Source: Candidatus Methanophagales archaeon (GTDB lineage Archaea > Halobacteriota > Syntropharchaeia > Alkanophagales > Methanospirareceae). From it: a DNA stretch of 38,740 nt. This document shows positions 7,084 through 15,653 of the stretch, one piece after another. Every line of letters begins with the position of its first letter. Within the stretch, counting starts at the first letter, position 1. The notes below the pieces were generated by a model that did not search any database, was not told the DNA's origin, and was given only the letters and a program-made list of their open reading frames with translations. The stretch lies in NCBI GenBank assembly GCA_030602585.1, contig JAUVZJ010000016.1:1-38740 (forward strand), read 5' to 3'. Both the position numbers and the translations under genes were made by a program.

Positions 7084-7754
7084 ATTATCTCCACTTCTTT
7101 TTCCTTTTTCCATCTCTTCTCTATCACGCCCCTTGGAATATCACTTAATGCACTCGTAGCCTCTTCTTTTCTCATCCCAAATAGTGATGCCAGAGCAATC
7201 ATCTCGCGTGGTGCCCTTAAATCGTATATAGACCGGGCATTGCTGGTTAATATCATCGGGGCTTTATATTTCCGCACGAGCTTCAAATTCTCGCGCATCT
7301 TCAAAAGGATTCGTGCTCTATCGCCTCTTCTGCTGTGAATTATCGCATTCAGGTTGAAGTCTATTGCAACACCGTTCTTGGCGGCATATCTCACCAATAC
7401 GTGGTTCAATTCTCCTTCACCTTCTCCTTTTTCTCCACAGGGATGTGCCAATATATCTACCCGGGAATCCTCTAACGCCGCTCTATTTATTTTAGCATTA
7501 CCACCGTGAACCGCCAATAAGGACACTTTTCCCCTGTGGAGCTTTATTTTTCTTTTCAATTCGGAAGACGAATTTGCTCTTATCTCTACACCGCGGAAAA
7601 TGGAATTTGATACTAAATTCTCGCTCATAGTGTCATCGTGGTTTGTCATTGCGATGCCGGCGAATCCATATCTTTTCGCAACGCTGAGCAATTCCTCTAC
7701 TGGCACATCGGTTTCTGGATACGCATGCACGTTGAGGTCAAAGAAGTTAGGCAT
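7080..7754 (-). CDS. rnp3: Ribonuclease P protein component 3 (Rpp30)
   Basis: A 224-residue TIM-barrel protein of the Rpp30/PHP-like family, partner of Pop5 in archaeal RNase P. It shows the start FFDLNVHAYPET, the segment YGFAGIAMTNHDD, GVEIRANSSSEL, VSLLAVHGGNAKINRAALE with VDILAHP, and the late motif APMILTSNARSIYDLRAPREM. Its stop overlaps the rnp2 start by 4 nt (ATGA), indicating translational coupling. The length matches the family. Confidence 0.94.
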   Translation of the reverse strand: MPNFFDLNVHAYPETDVPVEELLSVAKRYGFAGIAMTNHDDTMSENLVSNSIFRGVEIRANSSSELKRKIKLHRGKVSLLAVHGGNAKINRAALEDSRVDILAHPCGEKGEGEGELNHVLVRYAAKNGVAIDFNLNAIIHSRRGDRARILLKMRENLKLVRKYKAPMILTSNARSIYDLRAPREMIALASLFGMRKEEATSALSDIPRGVIEKRWKKEKEVEII

Positions 7755-7803
7755 TGATTTAAAGAAAGATTATAATTTTAAAAAGGATATACTATACGAC
7801 AAT

Positions 7804-7884
7804 GTGTGTGAAAGAACATTGAAAGTGGAGGAACTGGAAAGCATAAGACTGAAAGATTATCTACGGCTGATGGTTAGTGGTTAG
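7804..7884 (+). pseudogene. Remnant of a UPF0251/DUF134 DNA-binding protein
   Basis: A 26-codon stretch in one frame reads VCERTLKVEELESIRLKDYL and ends RLMVSG. It resembles the LTVDELEAIRLKD segment found in DUF134 (UPF0251) proteins, which carry an HTH domain and often sit beside Mrp/NifX-type genes. The following HTH (normally LSQEEAAEKMGVSR) is missing, and no proper start is present. The position 16 nt upstream of the Mrp-type ATPase supports a decayed neighbour of that gene. Confidence 0.45.
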
Positions 7885-7900
7885 GAGTGATGAATAGAAT

Positions 7901-8713
7901 ATGAATACAGGGGAAGAGGAACAGGATGCAGTAGAAGCGAGGATGGCAAAGGTAAAGCACAAGATAATGGTGATGAGTGGAAAAGGGGGAGTAGGGAAAA
8001 CAACGGTAGCTGCAAACCTTGCTTTCGCTCTCGGTATGAGAGGTTTGGACGTGGGTTTGATGGATGCCGATATGCACGGACCGGACGTGCCGATGATATT
8101 GGGGATAGAGGACAAACGACCGGAGGTATCAGAAGATAAAATATTTCCTGTTTTAGTCACACCGAGGCTGAAGACGATGTCCATAGGTTTTTTGCTTCCG
8201 AGCAGGGACTCTTCGATTATCTGGCGAGGACCGATGAAGATGAATGCTATAAGACAGTTCCTTTCAGACGTAGAGTGGGGTGAGCTGGACTATATGGTTG
8301 TTGACCTCCCGCCGGGGACCGGGGACGAGCCGTTAAGTGTTGTGCAACTGATGAAAAAAGTAGATGGTGCGATAATCGTTACGACGCCGCAGGATTTAGC
8401 ATTACTGGATTCGAGAAAGGCAGTGCACTTCTCAAGGGTGCTGAAAGTGCCTGTCATCGGGATAATAGAGAACATGAGTGGATTTGTGTGCCCGCATTGC
8501 GGGAAAGAGACAAACATTTTCAAGTACGGAGGAGGAGAGAAAGCGGCGACAGAATTAGACGTGCCTTTCCTCGGAAGAGTGCCGTTAGACCCGAAGATGG
8601 TAGAAGCTGCGGATAGCGGAACACCTTTTGTTTTACAGAAAGAATCAAAAGTAAAAGATGCGTTTGAGCAGATTGTCGAAAATGTGAGGGTGTTTGTGGA
8701 AAGTAAGGAATGA
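7901..8713 (+). CDS. Mrp/NBP35-type Fe-S cluster carrier ATPase
   Basis: A 270-residue P-loop ATPase of the ApbC/Mrp/NBP35 group, which carries and delivers Fe-S clusters in the cytoplasm. It has the deviant Walker [21 protein letters not shown] (residues about 25-44), the [10 protein letters not shown] switch, [14 protein letters not shown] and the signature [15 protein letters not shown]. The cluster-binding pair is CPHC in [12 protein letters not shown] near residue 197. It is full length. Its 3' part is overlapped on the other strand by the abnormal extension of aroC. Confidence 0.95.
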   Translation: MNTGEEEQDAVEARMAKVKHKIMVMSGKGGVGKTTVAANLAFALGMRGLDVGLMDADMHGPDVPMILGIEDKRPEVSEDKIFPVLVTPRLKTMSIGFLLPSRDSSIIWRGPMKMNAIRQFLSDVEWGELDYMVVDLPPGTGDEPLSVVQLMKKVDGAIIVTTPQDLALLDSRKAVHFSRVLKVPVIGIIENMSGFVCPHCGKETNIFKYGGGEKAATELDVPFLGRVPLDPKMVEAADSGTPFVLQKESKVKDAFEQIVENVRVFVESKE

Positions 8714-9851
8714 GTAATTTACCGCTGAGCCCGCAGAGAACACAGAGAGTTAGAAACAAATACTTATTTTCTTTTAGTCCTGTCTTTGCACTCATCAAAT
8801 AATCCACTAACGTCAGAGCAACCATCGCTTCTGCCACGGGCACTATTCGCGGGCATATACAAGGGTCGTGCCTGCCCTTTATCTTTATTTCCATTTCCTC
8901 CAGCTTCTCCATATCAACACTTCTTTGCGGCTTTAAAATAGAAGGAGTAGGCTTCACTGCTATTCTACATATTACGGGCTCGCCAGTTGAAATACCACCT
9001 AAAATCCCGCCTGCATTGTTCGTTTTCGTTCTTATCCGTCCTTCTGTTATATAAAATTCATCATTCATCTCGCTTCCCTTCATCTTAGCAGCCGCAAATC
9101 CCGCACCTATTTCCACTCCTTTCACTGCACCGATACTCATCAAAGCCTTCGCGAGTTCTGCATCCAGTTTATCAAAGACCGGCTCGCCTAAACCTGCTGG
9201 AATACCGAGCGCAATTACTTCGACAATGCCACCTACACTATCTCCTTCCGCTTTCACTTCTTTTATTAACGCTTCCATTCGCACTGCTGCTTTTAAATCT
9301 GCGCACCTGACTGCATTTTGCTCTGCATTACTTATTATTTCCTCAACACTCACTTCCCTCGCTCTTATTCCTCCTACTTCCACTACATGCCCAAGAATTT
9401 GTATATCATGTGCTGCTAAGATTTTCTTTGCTATTGCACCCGCGGCAACTCTCGCAACAGTTTCACGAGCGGAAGCTCTTCCACCACCACGGTAGTCCCG
9501 TATCCCGTACTTCTGCTGGTAAGATAAATCTGCCTGACCGGGTCTCACAATATGTTTTAGGGGCTCATAAGGGCTCGAATCTACGTCTTTATTCCAGACG
9601 AGCATGGAAATAGGAGTGCCAAGCGTTCTTCCTTCAAACACACCGGACAATATTTTCACTTCATCCGCTTCCTTCCTTTCCGTTGTTATTTCACTTACGC
9701 CGGGCTTTCTCCTGTCCAATTCGTGCTGTATGTCCACTTCTGACAGCTCAATCGCTGAAGGACAGCCATCTACAACCACGCCTATTGCTTCTCCGTGCGA
9801 CTCTCCCCATGTTGTCACCTTAAATATCTTTCCAAAAGAATTGCCTGTCAT
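8520..9851 (-). CDS. aroC: Chorismate synthase with an abnormal C-terminal extension
   Basis: A 443-residue frame. Residues 1 to about 361 form a complete chorismate synthase, which converts EPSP to chorismate with reduced FMN. Motifs include [20 protein letters not shown], the [20 protein letters not shown] segment, [18 protein letters not shown] and [13 protein letters not shown], ending [16 protein letters not shown] and VALTLVDYL. The last 80 or so residues have no family counterpart. They are encoded by a dispersed repeat (8716-8766) and then by the antisense strand of the Mrp gene. The overlap with that gene is 194 bp. The enzyme core looks intact; the tail is probably tolerated or trimmed. 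Confidence 0.92.
   Translation of the reverse strand: MTGNSFGKIFKVTTWGESHGEAIGVVVDGCPSAIELSEVDIQHELDRRKPGVSEITTERKEADEVKILSGVFEGRTLGTPISMLVWNKDVDSSPYEPLKHIVRPGQADLSYQQKYGIRDYRGGGRASARETVARVAAGAIAKKILAAHDIQILGHVVEVGGIRAREVSVEEIISNAEQNAVRCADLKAAVRMEALIKEVKAEGDSVGGIVEVIALGIPAGLGEPVFDKLDAELAKALMSIGAVKGVEIGAGFAAAKMKGSEMNDEFYITEGRIRTKTNNAGGILGGISTGEPVICRIAVKPTPSILKPQRSVDMEKLEEMEIKIKGRHDPCICPRIVPVAEAMVALTLVDYLMSAKTGLKENKYLFLTLCVLCGLSGKLLIPYFPQTPSHFRQSAQTHLLLLILSVKQKVFRYPQLLPSSGLTALFRGKARLILSPLSLLLRT
8716..8766. repeat. Dispersed repeat read into the end of aroC
   Basis: The sequence TTTACCGCTGAGCCCGCAGA with GAACACAGAGAG, followed by AAACAAATACTT, corresponds in reverse complement to the element at 31740-31819 (shared GTTCTCT-CGGGCTCAG and GCGGTAAA). 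It begins where homology of AroC to its family ends. Confidence 0.6.
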
Positions 9852-9877
9852 GATAAAAAAAGATTTATTGGTTCTCT

Positions 9878-9997
9878 TAAACCTTTCTTTTGAAAAGAAA
9901 GCTTTACCAAATATTATTTCTTTTGGTAAAGCTTTTCTTTAAGCCCTTACAGGGCTTGCGGGGTCGTGGGGCGGAGCCCCACATAAGAAAAGGTTTT
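9878..9997. repeat. Cluster of four hairpins inside an outer inverted repeat (copy c)
   Basis: Four stems follow one another. The palindrome CTTTCTTTTGAAAAGAAAG is at 9883-9901. A 14-bp stem pairs AAAGCTTTACCAAA (9898-9911) with 9922-9935. AGCCCT/AGGGCT is at 9942-9956. GTGGGGC/GCCCCAC is at 9966-9982. The outer arms TTAAACCTTTCTT and AAGAAAAGGTTTTT enclose them. The cluster lies between the 3' end of one gene and the 5' end of aroC on the same strand. Confidence 0.8.
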
Positions 9998-9998
9998 T

Positions 9999-11033
9999 CT
10001 ATGTCTGCGTGTCTTCAAAAAAGAACTCGCTACACAAAGGGTCTTCAGCCAGATAATCGCCGGTATGAAGGTATGCCCGCACACGGCATCCACCGCATAG
10101 ATTTTTAAATTTGCAGACTGCACACCTGCCCTTCACCTCACGATTTTTCAGTTCAACGAAGACTTTCGAGTTCAGTATCTCACGGAGACTCATCGCAGTG
10201 ACATTCCCGGCTTTTAGCTCTAACAGCGGACATGGCACGACGTCGCCGTTTGGTTTGATAGAAAGCATGCCGATAGCTGCTCGACAGCCGGGAGTCTCGT
10301 TGTAAAAGAAATCGGGAACGAAAAGACCTTCTTCTTCCTTTCTCTTCAATACCACCCAGTACTGCGATGCCTGCGTTGTGCATATTTCGAGCCCTCTTCG
10401 CTTGTTCTGTTCTTCACATAACTGCATCAGGTTTTCTGCATACTGGACACCGTCGAGTTCGCCATCAGGCATCTCTTCTTTCCCCCTGCCCATCGAAACA
10501 TAATGGAAAAACCTGCACTGTCTCGCACCTAAATTCTCGGATATATCAAGAATCGTTGCGGTCTCTCCTTCGTTTTGCTTCATGATACAGGGGTCAATTA
10601 CCAGACTCAATCCCGCTTCTTTACATGCTCTTGCACCCTTTACTGCCTTTTCAAAGACACCTCCGCCCCTTATTGCGTCGTGCGTCTCTTGAGTTCCATC
10701 AATGGCTATTATGACTTCTTCGAGTCCTGATTGCTTTAAACGAGTGGCAACTTCTTCGTTGAGCAGCGTTCCATTTGATGCAAGCATCATTCGTAAACCC
10801 CTTTCGCTTCCGTATGAAATGAGGTCAAAAATGTCCTTTCTCAGCAATGGTTCGCCGCCACCAAGGGTGACGTTCGCTTTATCACCAAATACGCTCGCTA
10901 TTTCGTCAAGGAGTGCGAAGGATTGCTCTGTGCTGAGTTCGTCTTCTAATTGCGCACCTGCATCATAGTAGCAGTGTTTGCATCTCAAATTGCATTTTCG
11001 CGTGATGTTCCAGTTGATGTTGTATTTGGGCAT
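9999..11033 (-). CDS. SPASM radical SAM protein, AhbC/AhbD/NirJ-like (copy 1)
   Basis: A 344-residue protein from the ATG at 11031-11033; the open frame continues upstream but overlaps hepT. The radical SAM cluster motif is CNLRCKHC (C-x3-C-x2-C) in WNITRKCNLRCKHCYYDAG, followed by TLGGGEPLLRKDIFDLI and LASNGTLL. The C-terminal SPASM cysteines lie in CRAAIGMLSIKPNGDVVPC and CAVCKFKNLCGGCRVRAY, ending GDYLAEDPLC. That last signature is shared with NirJ and the alternative haem enzymes AhbC and AhbD. It may act in the sirohaem-to-haem pathway, but the exact step is undecided. A paralogue lies at 11847. Confidence 0.87.
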   Translation of the reverse strand: MPKYNINWNITRKCNLRCKHCYYDAGAQLEDELSTEQSFALLDEIASVFGDKANVTLGGGEPLLRKDIFDLISYGSERGLRMMLASNGTLLNEEVATRLKQSGLEEVIIAIDGTQETHDAIRGGGVFEKAVKGARACKEAGLSLVIDPCIMKQNEGETATILDISENLGARQCRFFHYVSMGRGKEEMPDGELDGVQYAENLMQLCEEQNKRRGLEICTTQASQYWVVLKRKEEEGLFVPDFFYNETPGCRAAIGMLSIKPNGDVVPCPLLELKAGNVTAMSLREILNSKVFVELKNREVKGRCAVCKFKNLCGGCRVRAYLHTGDYLAEDPLCSEFFFEDTQT

Positions 11034-11065
11034 CTTATTTAGTTCATACCACAATGTTTTCTCTT

Positions 11066-11407
11066 TTATTTCAATTCTTCCCTTATTCTTAACATTTTCG
11101 TCTTTAAATCCGGAATGTCTTTTGTAACAACCTCCCATGTTAACTCCAAATCTATTCCAAAATATTCGTGAACGAGGATGTCTCGCATACCTGCAATCTT
11201 CTTCCATGGTACTTCCGGGTATTTTCCTTTTATTTCATCCGGGATGTTTTTGACTGCTTCTCCAATGATTTCTATGCGACGAATAACTGAATCTTGAAGT
11301 TGAATTGAGTCAAAGAAATCATCTTCTGTTTTATTCTCAGTATATTTTTCAATCAACTCAATGCACTCTAATATATGCGCTATGAATGTCCTGGCGTCTT
11401 TCTTCAT
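11066..11407 (-). CDS. hepT: HepT-like HEPN RNase toxin (DUF86)
   Basis: A 113-residue all-helical HEPN protein. The catalytic R-x4-H-x-Y motif is intact as R75, H80 and Y82 in [13 protein letters not shown]. It follows mntA with a 4-nt overlap (ATGA). HepT proteins are ribonucleases held inactive when MntA adds AMP to the tyrosine of this motif. The module sits between two radical SAM paralogues and appears functional. Confidence 0.92.
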   Translation of the reverse strand: MKKDARTFIAHILECIELIEKYTENKTEDDFFDSIQLQDSVIRRIEIIGEAVKNIPDEIKGKYPEVPWKKIAGMRDILVHEYFGIDLELTWEVVTKDIPDLKTKMLRIREELK

Positions 11408-11694
11408 AGGATCACCTCTTGTTCGCTCAATATCCTTTCCTTGAGGAGGGGGTGAAGAGATTTATAAGTAAGAACATCTACCCTCCTTCTCAGTATTTCT
11501 TGAAGCTCTAATTTTAAACCTGCAAGATCTAATAAACTCTTCCTTCCTTCAAATTCAATTAGTAGGTCAATATCACTCTCTTCAGTGGCTTCTCCTCTTA
11601 CTATAGAGCCGAAAAGGGCAGCTTTTTTCACTCCATGTTTCCTCAACACTTCAATGAGCGTCTTCTTTATCTCTTCAATCTGATCTTCCTTCAT
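11404..11694 (-). CDS. mntA: MntA-like minimal nucleotidyltransferase antitoxin
   Basis: A 96-residue minimal nucleotidyltransferase. The active site GS-x10-D-x-D is complete: G29-S30, D41 and D43 in [21 protein letters not shown] third acidic residue lies in RRRVDVLTY. It is the antitoxin that AMPylates HepT in type VII toxin-antitoxin modules. It is the first gene of the pair and overlaps hepT by 4 nt. Confidence 0.92.
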   Translation of the reverse strand: MKEDQIEEIKKTLIEVLRKHGVKKAALFGSIVRGEATEESDIDLLIEFEGRKSLLDLAGLKLELQEILRRRVDVLTYKSLHPLLKERILSEQEVIL

Positions 11695-11846
11695 GTCTCT
11701 TACCTCTCATATCAGGGATTCAGAATTTCGGACATCCGTAGATATTTCCGTCATCCCTTGCCTTCACCTCTCCGGGATCATACATACCCCAATGGACTCT
11801 CAATACTTAAATCATTTTGTCCCAACTCAACAGCAACGTAATATCT

Positions 11847-12938
11847 CTATCGTCTCCCGCCATCCCCCAAAGAACACACCGGGTCCTCTGCCAAATAATC
11901 ACCCGAAATAGCATACGCCCTCGACCTGCATCCGCCGCACATTTCCTTATATTCGCAGGCGGCACACTGCCCTCTCACTTCTCTCGCCCGCAACGCCTTA
12001 AACATCTCAGAATCCCTGACAATGTCCAAAAATCTCTGCTCCCTTACATTCCCGGTCTTTACCGGCAAATAAGCACATGGAGTTACGTCACCATTAGGAA
12101 AGATATGGAACCTGGTGATACCAGCCGTGCAGCCTGTAAACTCAAATCCATCCTCACGATCCACAAGCCCCTTATCCTTCAGATAAGCCCAGTACTGCGG
12201 ATTGCAAATCGGTTTAAGCCAAACCTTCACTTCCTTTTGTTTATCCGCCACGTAGTCAAAGAACCTCATGTTCTCATCCGTGGATAAACAAGCTTCAGAA
12301 ATATCCTTCCCACGGCCCACGGCAATCAAATATATAAGGTAGATTCGCCAAAGACTTAAATCGTCTGCAAGCTTGATTATTTTTGGGATTGCACCGTAAT
12401 TATCGTGCGTAACCATCGTGAAAAGCTGTATTGCAAGTCCTGCACCTTCACATGCTTTCAGCCCTCGTAGCACGTCATCAAAAGCGCCATCAACACCACG
12501 AAAATCGTCATGTGCGCCGCCAATCCCATCAATGCTTATTGCAGCACGTTCCAGACCCGCTTTTTTTAACTTCTCCGCAACTTCCTTCGTTATCAACGTT
12601 CCATTCGTAGCCATTACCACCTGCATGTCAAAGGACGAAGCGTATTCGATGAGGTCGTAGATGTCTTTTCTCAGCAGAGGTTCTCCACCTGTGAATGCGA
12701 ACTTGACAGGTCCCAGTTTGGCAGCATCTTCGATGATCGCGAACCCCTCTTCTGTTGTGAGCTCCTCTGGGTCTTCTTCGCTAATCGAGCAGTGTTTACA
12801 CCGCAGGTTACACCTTTTCGTGACTGCCCATACAACCTCGCCCGGCAAATAGCTGAAACAGCCTGTGCCAACCGCATCGTTTGCAAATATCTCCTCTTTA
12901 TGTATTCTTATCCAGGACTTTAGCTCTTCCACTGACAT
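11847..12938 (-). CDS. SPASM radical SAM protein, AhbC/AhbD/NirJ-like (copy 2)
   Basis: A 363-residue protein with the radical SAM motif CNLRCKHC in AVTKRCNLRCKHCSISEE, then FAFTGGEPLLRKDIYDLIEY and MATNGTLITKEVAEKL. SPASM cysteines appear in CTAGITRFHIFPNGDVTPC and CAACEYKEMCGGCRSRAY, ending GDYLAEDPVC. Compared with copy 1 it has an extra N-terminal segment of about 30 residues. The two are plausible candidates for AhbC (deacetylase) and AhbD (decarboxylase) of the sirohaem-dependent haem pathway. I cannot assign which is which. A TATA-like tract lies at about 12996-13011. Confidence 0.87.
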   Translation of the reverse strand: MSVEELKSWIRIHKEEIFANDAVGTGCFSYLPGEVVWAVTKRCNLRCKHCSISEEDPEELTTEEGFAIIEDAAKLGPVKFAFTGGEPLLRKDIYDLIEYASSFDMQVVMATNGTLITKEVAEKLKKAGLERAAISIDGIGGAHDDFRGVDGAFDDVLRGLKACEGAGLAIQLFTMVTHDNYGAIPKIIKLADDLSLWRIYLIYLIAVGRGKDISEACLSTDENMRFFDYVADKQKEVKVWLKPICNPQYWAYLKDKGLVDREDGFEFTGCTAGITRFHIFPNGDVTPCAYLPVKTGNVREQRFLDIVRDSEMFKALRAREVRGQCAACEYKEMCGGCRSRAYAISGDYLAEDPVCSLGDGGRR

Positions 12939-13022
12939 TTTGTATCCTTATCCATGCAATTAATTTGCCAGCCATATTTTGCGGTGGGTTACTCTAACAT
13001 ATAAATATATTCTTTTATGTTC

Positions 13023-13040
13023 ATATCCAATAATGGATAT
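13023..13040. promoter_or_regulatory. Palindrome in an intergenic region, possible operator
   Basis: ATATCCA and TGGATAT flank a 4-nt spacer (ATAA) in the 141-bp gap between the radical SAM gene and the mqnD-like gene. It lies upstream of the TATA-like tract for the radical SAM gene. No binding protein is known. Confidence 0.35.
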
Positions 13041-13079
13041 AACATATCACGAGGGAATCCGAACACGAATATATTTAAG

Positions 13080-13889
13080 TTAAGGAAAAAGGATGTCCAC
13101 GGGTGGTCTCTCAAAAAATCCTTTTCTTTCTGCCATTCTGTAAAGCACCTCGAGGGCTTTTACAACTCCTTCTGGCATTTCATACGTGTATTTATTCACA
13201 TACATCAATGCGAATCTTTCGACAAGCTCTTTATCTGCACCCCTTGAATATTTCATGGCGTGCTGCATAGCTTCTTCTACATTCTCCAGCGCATACTGCA
13301 CGCTTTCACGCAAAGCGTCAAGGAATTCACGCTGTGTCCTCACGGGAATATCTCGTTTTATGGCGTTAATGCCAAGCGGTAAAGGAAGCTTCGTTTTCTC
13401 ATGCCACCACTCCCACAAATCAATGATTTTTACAAGTCCGTGCTGTGGATAAGTTATTTGCGCTTCGTGGATTACCAACCCCGCATCCACTTCTCCTCGC
13501 TTCACTGCATGGATGACCTCGTCAAATCTCATTTCGACATGCTGGAAGCCATCAATTGCCAACTTTAGCAGCAGGTTTGCCGTGGTGTATTTCCCGGGCA
13601 CCGCAATCTTCTTTCCTTCAACATCCATACTCCCCCTCGCAACGACTACCGGACCATAACCATCACCTACGCTTGCACCGGCAGACAAAATCCGGTACTT
13701 ATCATGAAGAAAAGCATAAGCGTGGGCTGAGAGCGCCGTGACGTCTATCTCACCCCGGAATGCTTTTCTGTTCAGCGTTTCAATATCCTCAACAACCTGT
13801 TTTATTTCAAAACTGGCAGCGATTTTGCCGCTTAGCAGTCCATAGAACATGAATGCGTCATCTGCATCTGGTGTGTGTGCTATAATCAT
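13080..13889 (-). CDS. MqnD-like menaquinone biosynthesis protein
   Basis: A 269-residue periplasmic-binding-fold protein of the MqnA/MqnD family. Features are the start MIIAHTPDADDAFMFYGLLS, the segment IDVTALSAHAYAFLHDKYRI, GYGPVVVARG, and LVIHEAQITYPQHGLVKIID. In the futalosine pathway MqnD converts cyclic de-hypoxanthine futalosine to 1,4-dihydroxy-6-naphthoate. The start motif and length suit MqnD better than MqnA. No other menaquinone gene is adjacent, although CofG at 17092 belongs to a radical SAM family related to MqnC/MqnE. The pathway assignment is from family only. Confidence 0.78.
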   Translation of the reverse strand: MIIAHTPDADDAFMFYGLLSGKIAASFEIKQVVEDIETLNRKAFRGEIDVTALSAHAYAFLHDKYRILSAGASVGDGYGPVVVARGSMDVEGKKIAVPGKYTTANLLLKLAIDGFQHVEMRFDEVIHAVKRGEVDAGLVIHEAQITYPQHGLVKIIDLWEWWHEKTKLPLPLGINAIKRDIPVRTQREFLDALRESVQYALENVEEAMQHAMKYSRGADKELVERFALMYVNKYTYEMPEGVVKALEVLYRMAERKGFFERPPVDILFP

Positions 13890-13961
13890 AATTTAATATT
13901 ATTGTATTTGGTGTAATATAAAAATGGTATTTGTATAGCTGAAGTAAAAAACCACGAGATT

Positions 13962-14720
13962 TCACGAGATTAATTCTTCCTCTTTTAGCCTCTTCACCAT
14001 CTCTTTAATAACCTCTTTTAAATTTTCATTATTATCGTAATCTTCCAGTAAATTCGCTTTTCCCTTACCTTTCTTCTCCTTCTTTTCTTTAACCACCGAA
14101 ATAATGTTCTTCATTGCCCTTTCTATATCATCCACGATGCTCACGGTCGCATGCCGGGCGGTTCTCGATAAAGGATTCAAATCAATTGTTATCACCTTCT
14201 TTCCCATTTTTACGAGCGCTTCACATCTATCACCGTCTTCTAAAGGTGCAAGAACCACGTCAGCACTGTATATCCCGTCCTTATCAACCTTTGCACGTGC
14301 ATGCTCTATTCCCGGTATTCTGGCATCTGCTTTATCACCAAGCACGTTAGCCGCGCCTTGCTTCCCTAAGTGCTCCTTTATTTTCATCGCACGCTCTTCC
14401 GTCCAGTAAAAGATATTCACTTCTAAAGGTGCATTTATCAACTCGCTTAACTCGATTACCTCTTTTGTAACTAACGCTGCAACGTTTCCATTCACAGAAA
14501 TCACAGGTTTCTTCGCAGCGAGTAACAAAGCAGCAGCAACTTCTGTCGCTCTTCTCGCCGAATTTAGAGTCTTTTCACCAATCAAATAATCAAAAGCTTC
14601 GCCCCTTCCATGCGCTATCAAGCCTTGTTTGCTTGTTATCCCGGCTTCTATGCCCGCTACGAGCTTTTCACGCTTCATTAACGACTCGTATCTGGGATGC
14701 GTTTTTGGTATTTTAAACAT
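13962..14720 (-). CDS. 4-phosphopantoate-beta-alanine ligase
   Basis: A 252-residue protein of the archaeal DUF137/phosphopantothenate synthetase family, which joins 4-phosphopantoate and beta-alanine with ATP in archaeal coenzyme A synthesis. Recognisable motifs are IPKTHPRYESLMKREKLV, QGLIAHGRGEAFDYLIGE, VISVNGNVAAL, ADVVLAPLEDGDR and ITIDLNPLSRTARHATVSIV. It is full length. The lysine-rich linker near residue 210 (KEKKEKKGKGK) is a local low-complexity stretch. It shares the minus-strand direction with PDCD5 and S19e, but a repeat separates them. Confidence 0.92.
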   Translation of the reverse strand: MFKIPKTHPRYESLMKREKLVAGIEAGITSKQGLIAHGRGEAFDYLIGEKTLNSARRATEVAAALLLAAKKPVISVNGNVAALVTKEVIELSELINAPLEVNIFYWTEERAMKIKEHLGKQGAANVLGDKADARIPGIEHARAKVDKDGIYSADVVLAPLEDGDRCEALVKMGKKVITIDLNPLSRTARHATVSIVDDIERAMKNIISVVKEKKEKKGKGKANLLEDYDNNENLKEVIKEMVKRLKEEELIS

Positions 14721-14723
14721 AAA

Positions 14724-14766
14724 CTAAACCTTCTTTTACAAAATAACGCTTTACCAAAGAAGTGGT
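14724..14766. repeat. Degenerate copy of the hairpin repeat (copy d)
   Basis: AAACCTTCTTTTAC faces AAGAAGTGGTTTTT across the phrase CGCTTTACCAAAG, which is also present in the 9878-9997 cluster and, inverted, at 2506-2518. It lies between the pantoate ligase start and the PDCD5 stop. Confidence 0.5.
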
Positions 14767-14769
14767 TTT

Positions 14770-15108
14770 TTATATTCTCTTTATCGAAATTTCACGCTTC
14801 TTCGGCATTATCTGCCGCAGAATTTCCTTAAACTGTGCATCGGTTATCATACTCTTTAGCCGTCCACTTTGCACTAATCCGATTAGCTGATTCTCCAACT
14901 GATCTGCAAATTCCGGCTTTGCCATTTTTATATTATTTAACCTCTCTCTTGCTTCTGACGTGAGAATCTGCCGGATAATGCTCTTTTTCGCCTCTTCTAT
15001 CTCCCTCCTCTTCTCCTCTTCCGCCGCAGTCCCTGCCTGTGCCTGCATCATCTGTTCATACTTTCTCTTTCTTATTTCCTCTAATTCCAATCCTTCTTCA
15101 TCCGCCAT
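14770..15108 (-). CDS. PDCD5-like DNA-binding protein
   Basis: A 112-residue helical protein of the archaeal PDCD5/TFAR19 family. I begin it at the ATG at 15106-15108, preceded by GGTG 6 nt upstream. A GTG nine bases earlier is also open. The family signature AEEEKRREIEEAKKSIIRQI is followed by LTSEARERLNNIKMAKPEFA and the C-terminal ITDAQFKEILRQI. It overlaps the end of rps19e by 11 nt, so the two are translationally coupled. The S19e-PDCD5 pairing is common in archaea. Its cellular role is not settled. Confidence 0.94.
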   Translation of the reverse strand: MADEEGLELEEIRKRKYEQMMQAQAGTAAEEEKRREIEEAKKSIIRQILTSEARERLNNIKMAKPEFADQLENQLIGLVQSGRLKSMITDAQFKEILRQIMPKKREISIKRI

Positions 15109-15568
15109 TTTTAGCACCCGCCTCTCCTTCTATTCCCCCTTTAACTTTATCTTGCATAACTGTTATCTCGTGTGCGGCGTTATCGAGAAAAGACTGCCCC
15201 TCCGGCGATATTTTCCGCCCCCTCTTCGTTTTAGTTACATACTTTGCCTGTTCTAACTGTGAAAGCACCTCTCTTATTATCTTCCCTGAAGCTTCTCTAA
15301 ACCGCTCTTTCTTTACGCCTCTATTAACTCTTCCACCGTAATACGTGCGAAGCCTTGACACCCCTACCGGTCCGTTTATATATATTTGCCGCAACACAGA
15401 TGCACATCGCACCCACCACCAGTCTCTATCCTGCGGCGGTAACTCTTTATTCGCACCCCTTTTAACATCTATGCCCCACTTTGGCAGAGAAATAGCTTTG
15501 TTCTTTTTTAATTTCTCCCCTGCTATCTTCACCAGTTTATCCGGTGGCACATCGTATACCGTTGTCAT
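15098..15568 (-). CDS. rps19e: 30S ribosomal protein S19e
   Basis: A 156-residue S19e. It begins MTTVYDVPPDKLVKIAGEKL and contains PQDRDWWWVRCASVLRQIYI, GPVGVSRLRTYYGGRVNRG and the helix GKIIREVLSQLEQAKYV, followed by GRKISPEGQSFLD. The protein is complete with a short glycine-rich tail (GGIEGEAGAKNGG). It is involved in small-subunit assembly. It is the first gene of the rps19e-PDCD5 unit and is divergent from gatB. Confidence 0.96.
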   Translation of the reverse strand: MTTVYDVPPDKLVKIAGEKLKKNKAISLPKWGIDVKRGANKELPPQDRDWWWVRCASVLRQIYINGPVGVSRLRTYYGGRVNRGVKKERFREASGKIIREVLSQLEQAKYVTKTKRGRKISPEGQSFLDNAAHEITVMQDKVKGGIEGEAGAKNGG

Positions 15569-15653
15569 TTTATTTTTCCATTTTTATTATCCCATCAGAA
15601 CATAAAAACTTATATGATATAATTAATGGATGTTTAATGTAATGCGAGGAGAA

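Noticed and set aside
11034-11207. N-terminal extension of the first radical SAM protein
   Set aside because: It overlaps hepT on the same strand and has no family likeness; the ATG at 11031-11033 gives a normal start.
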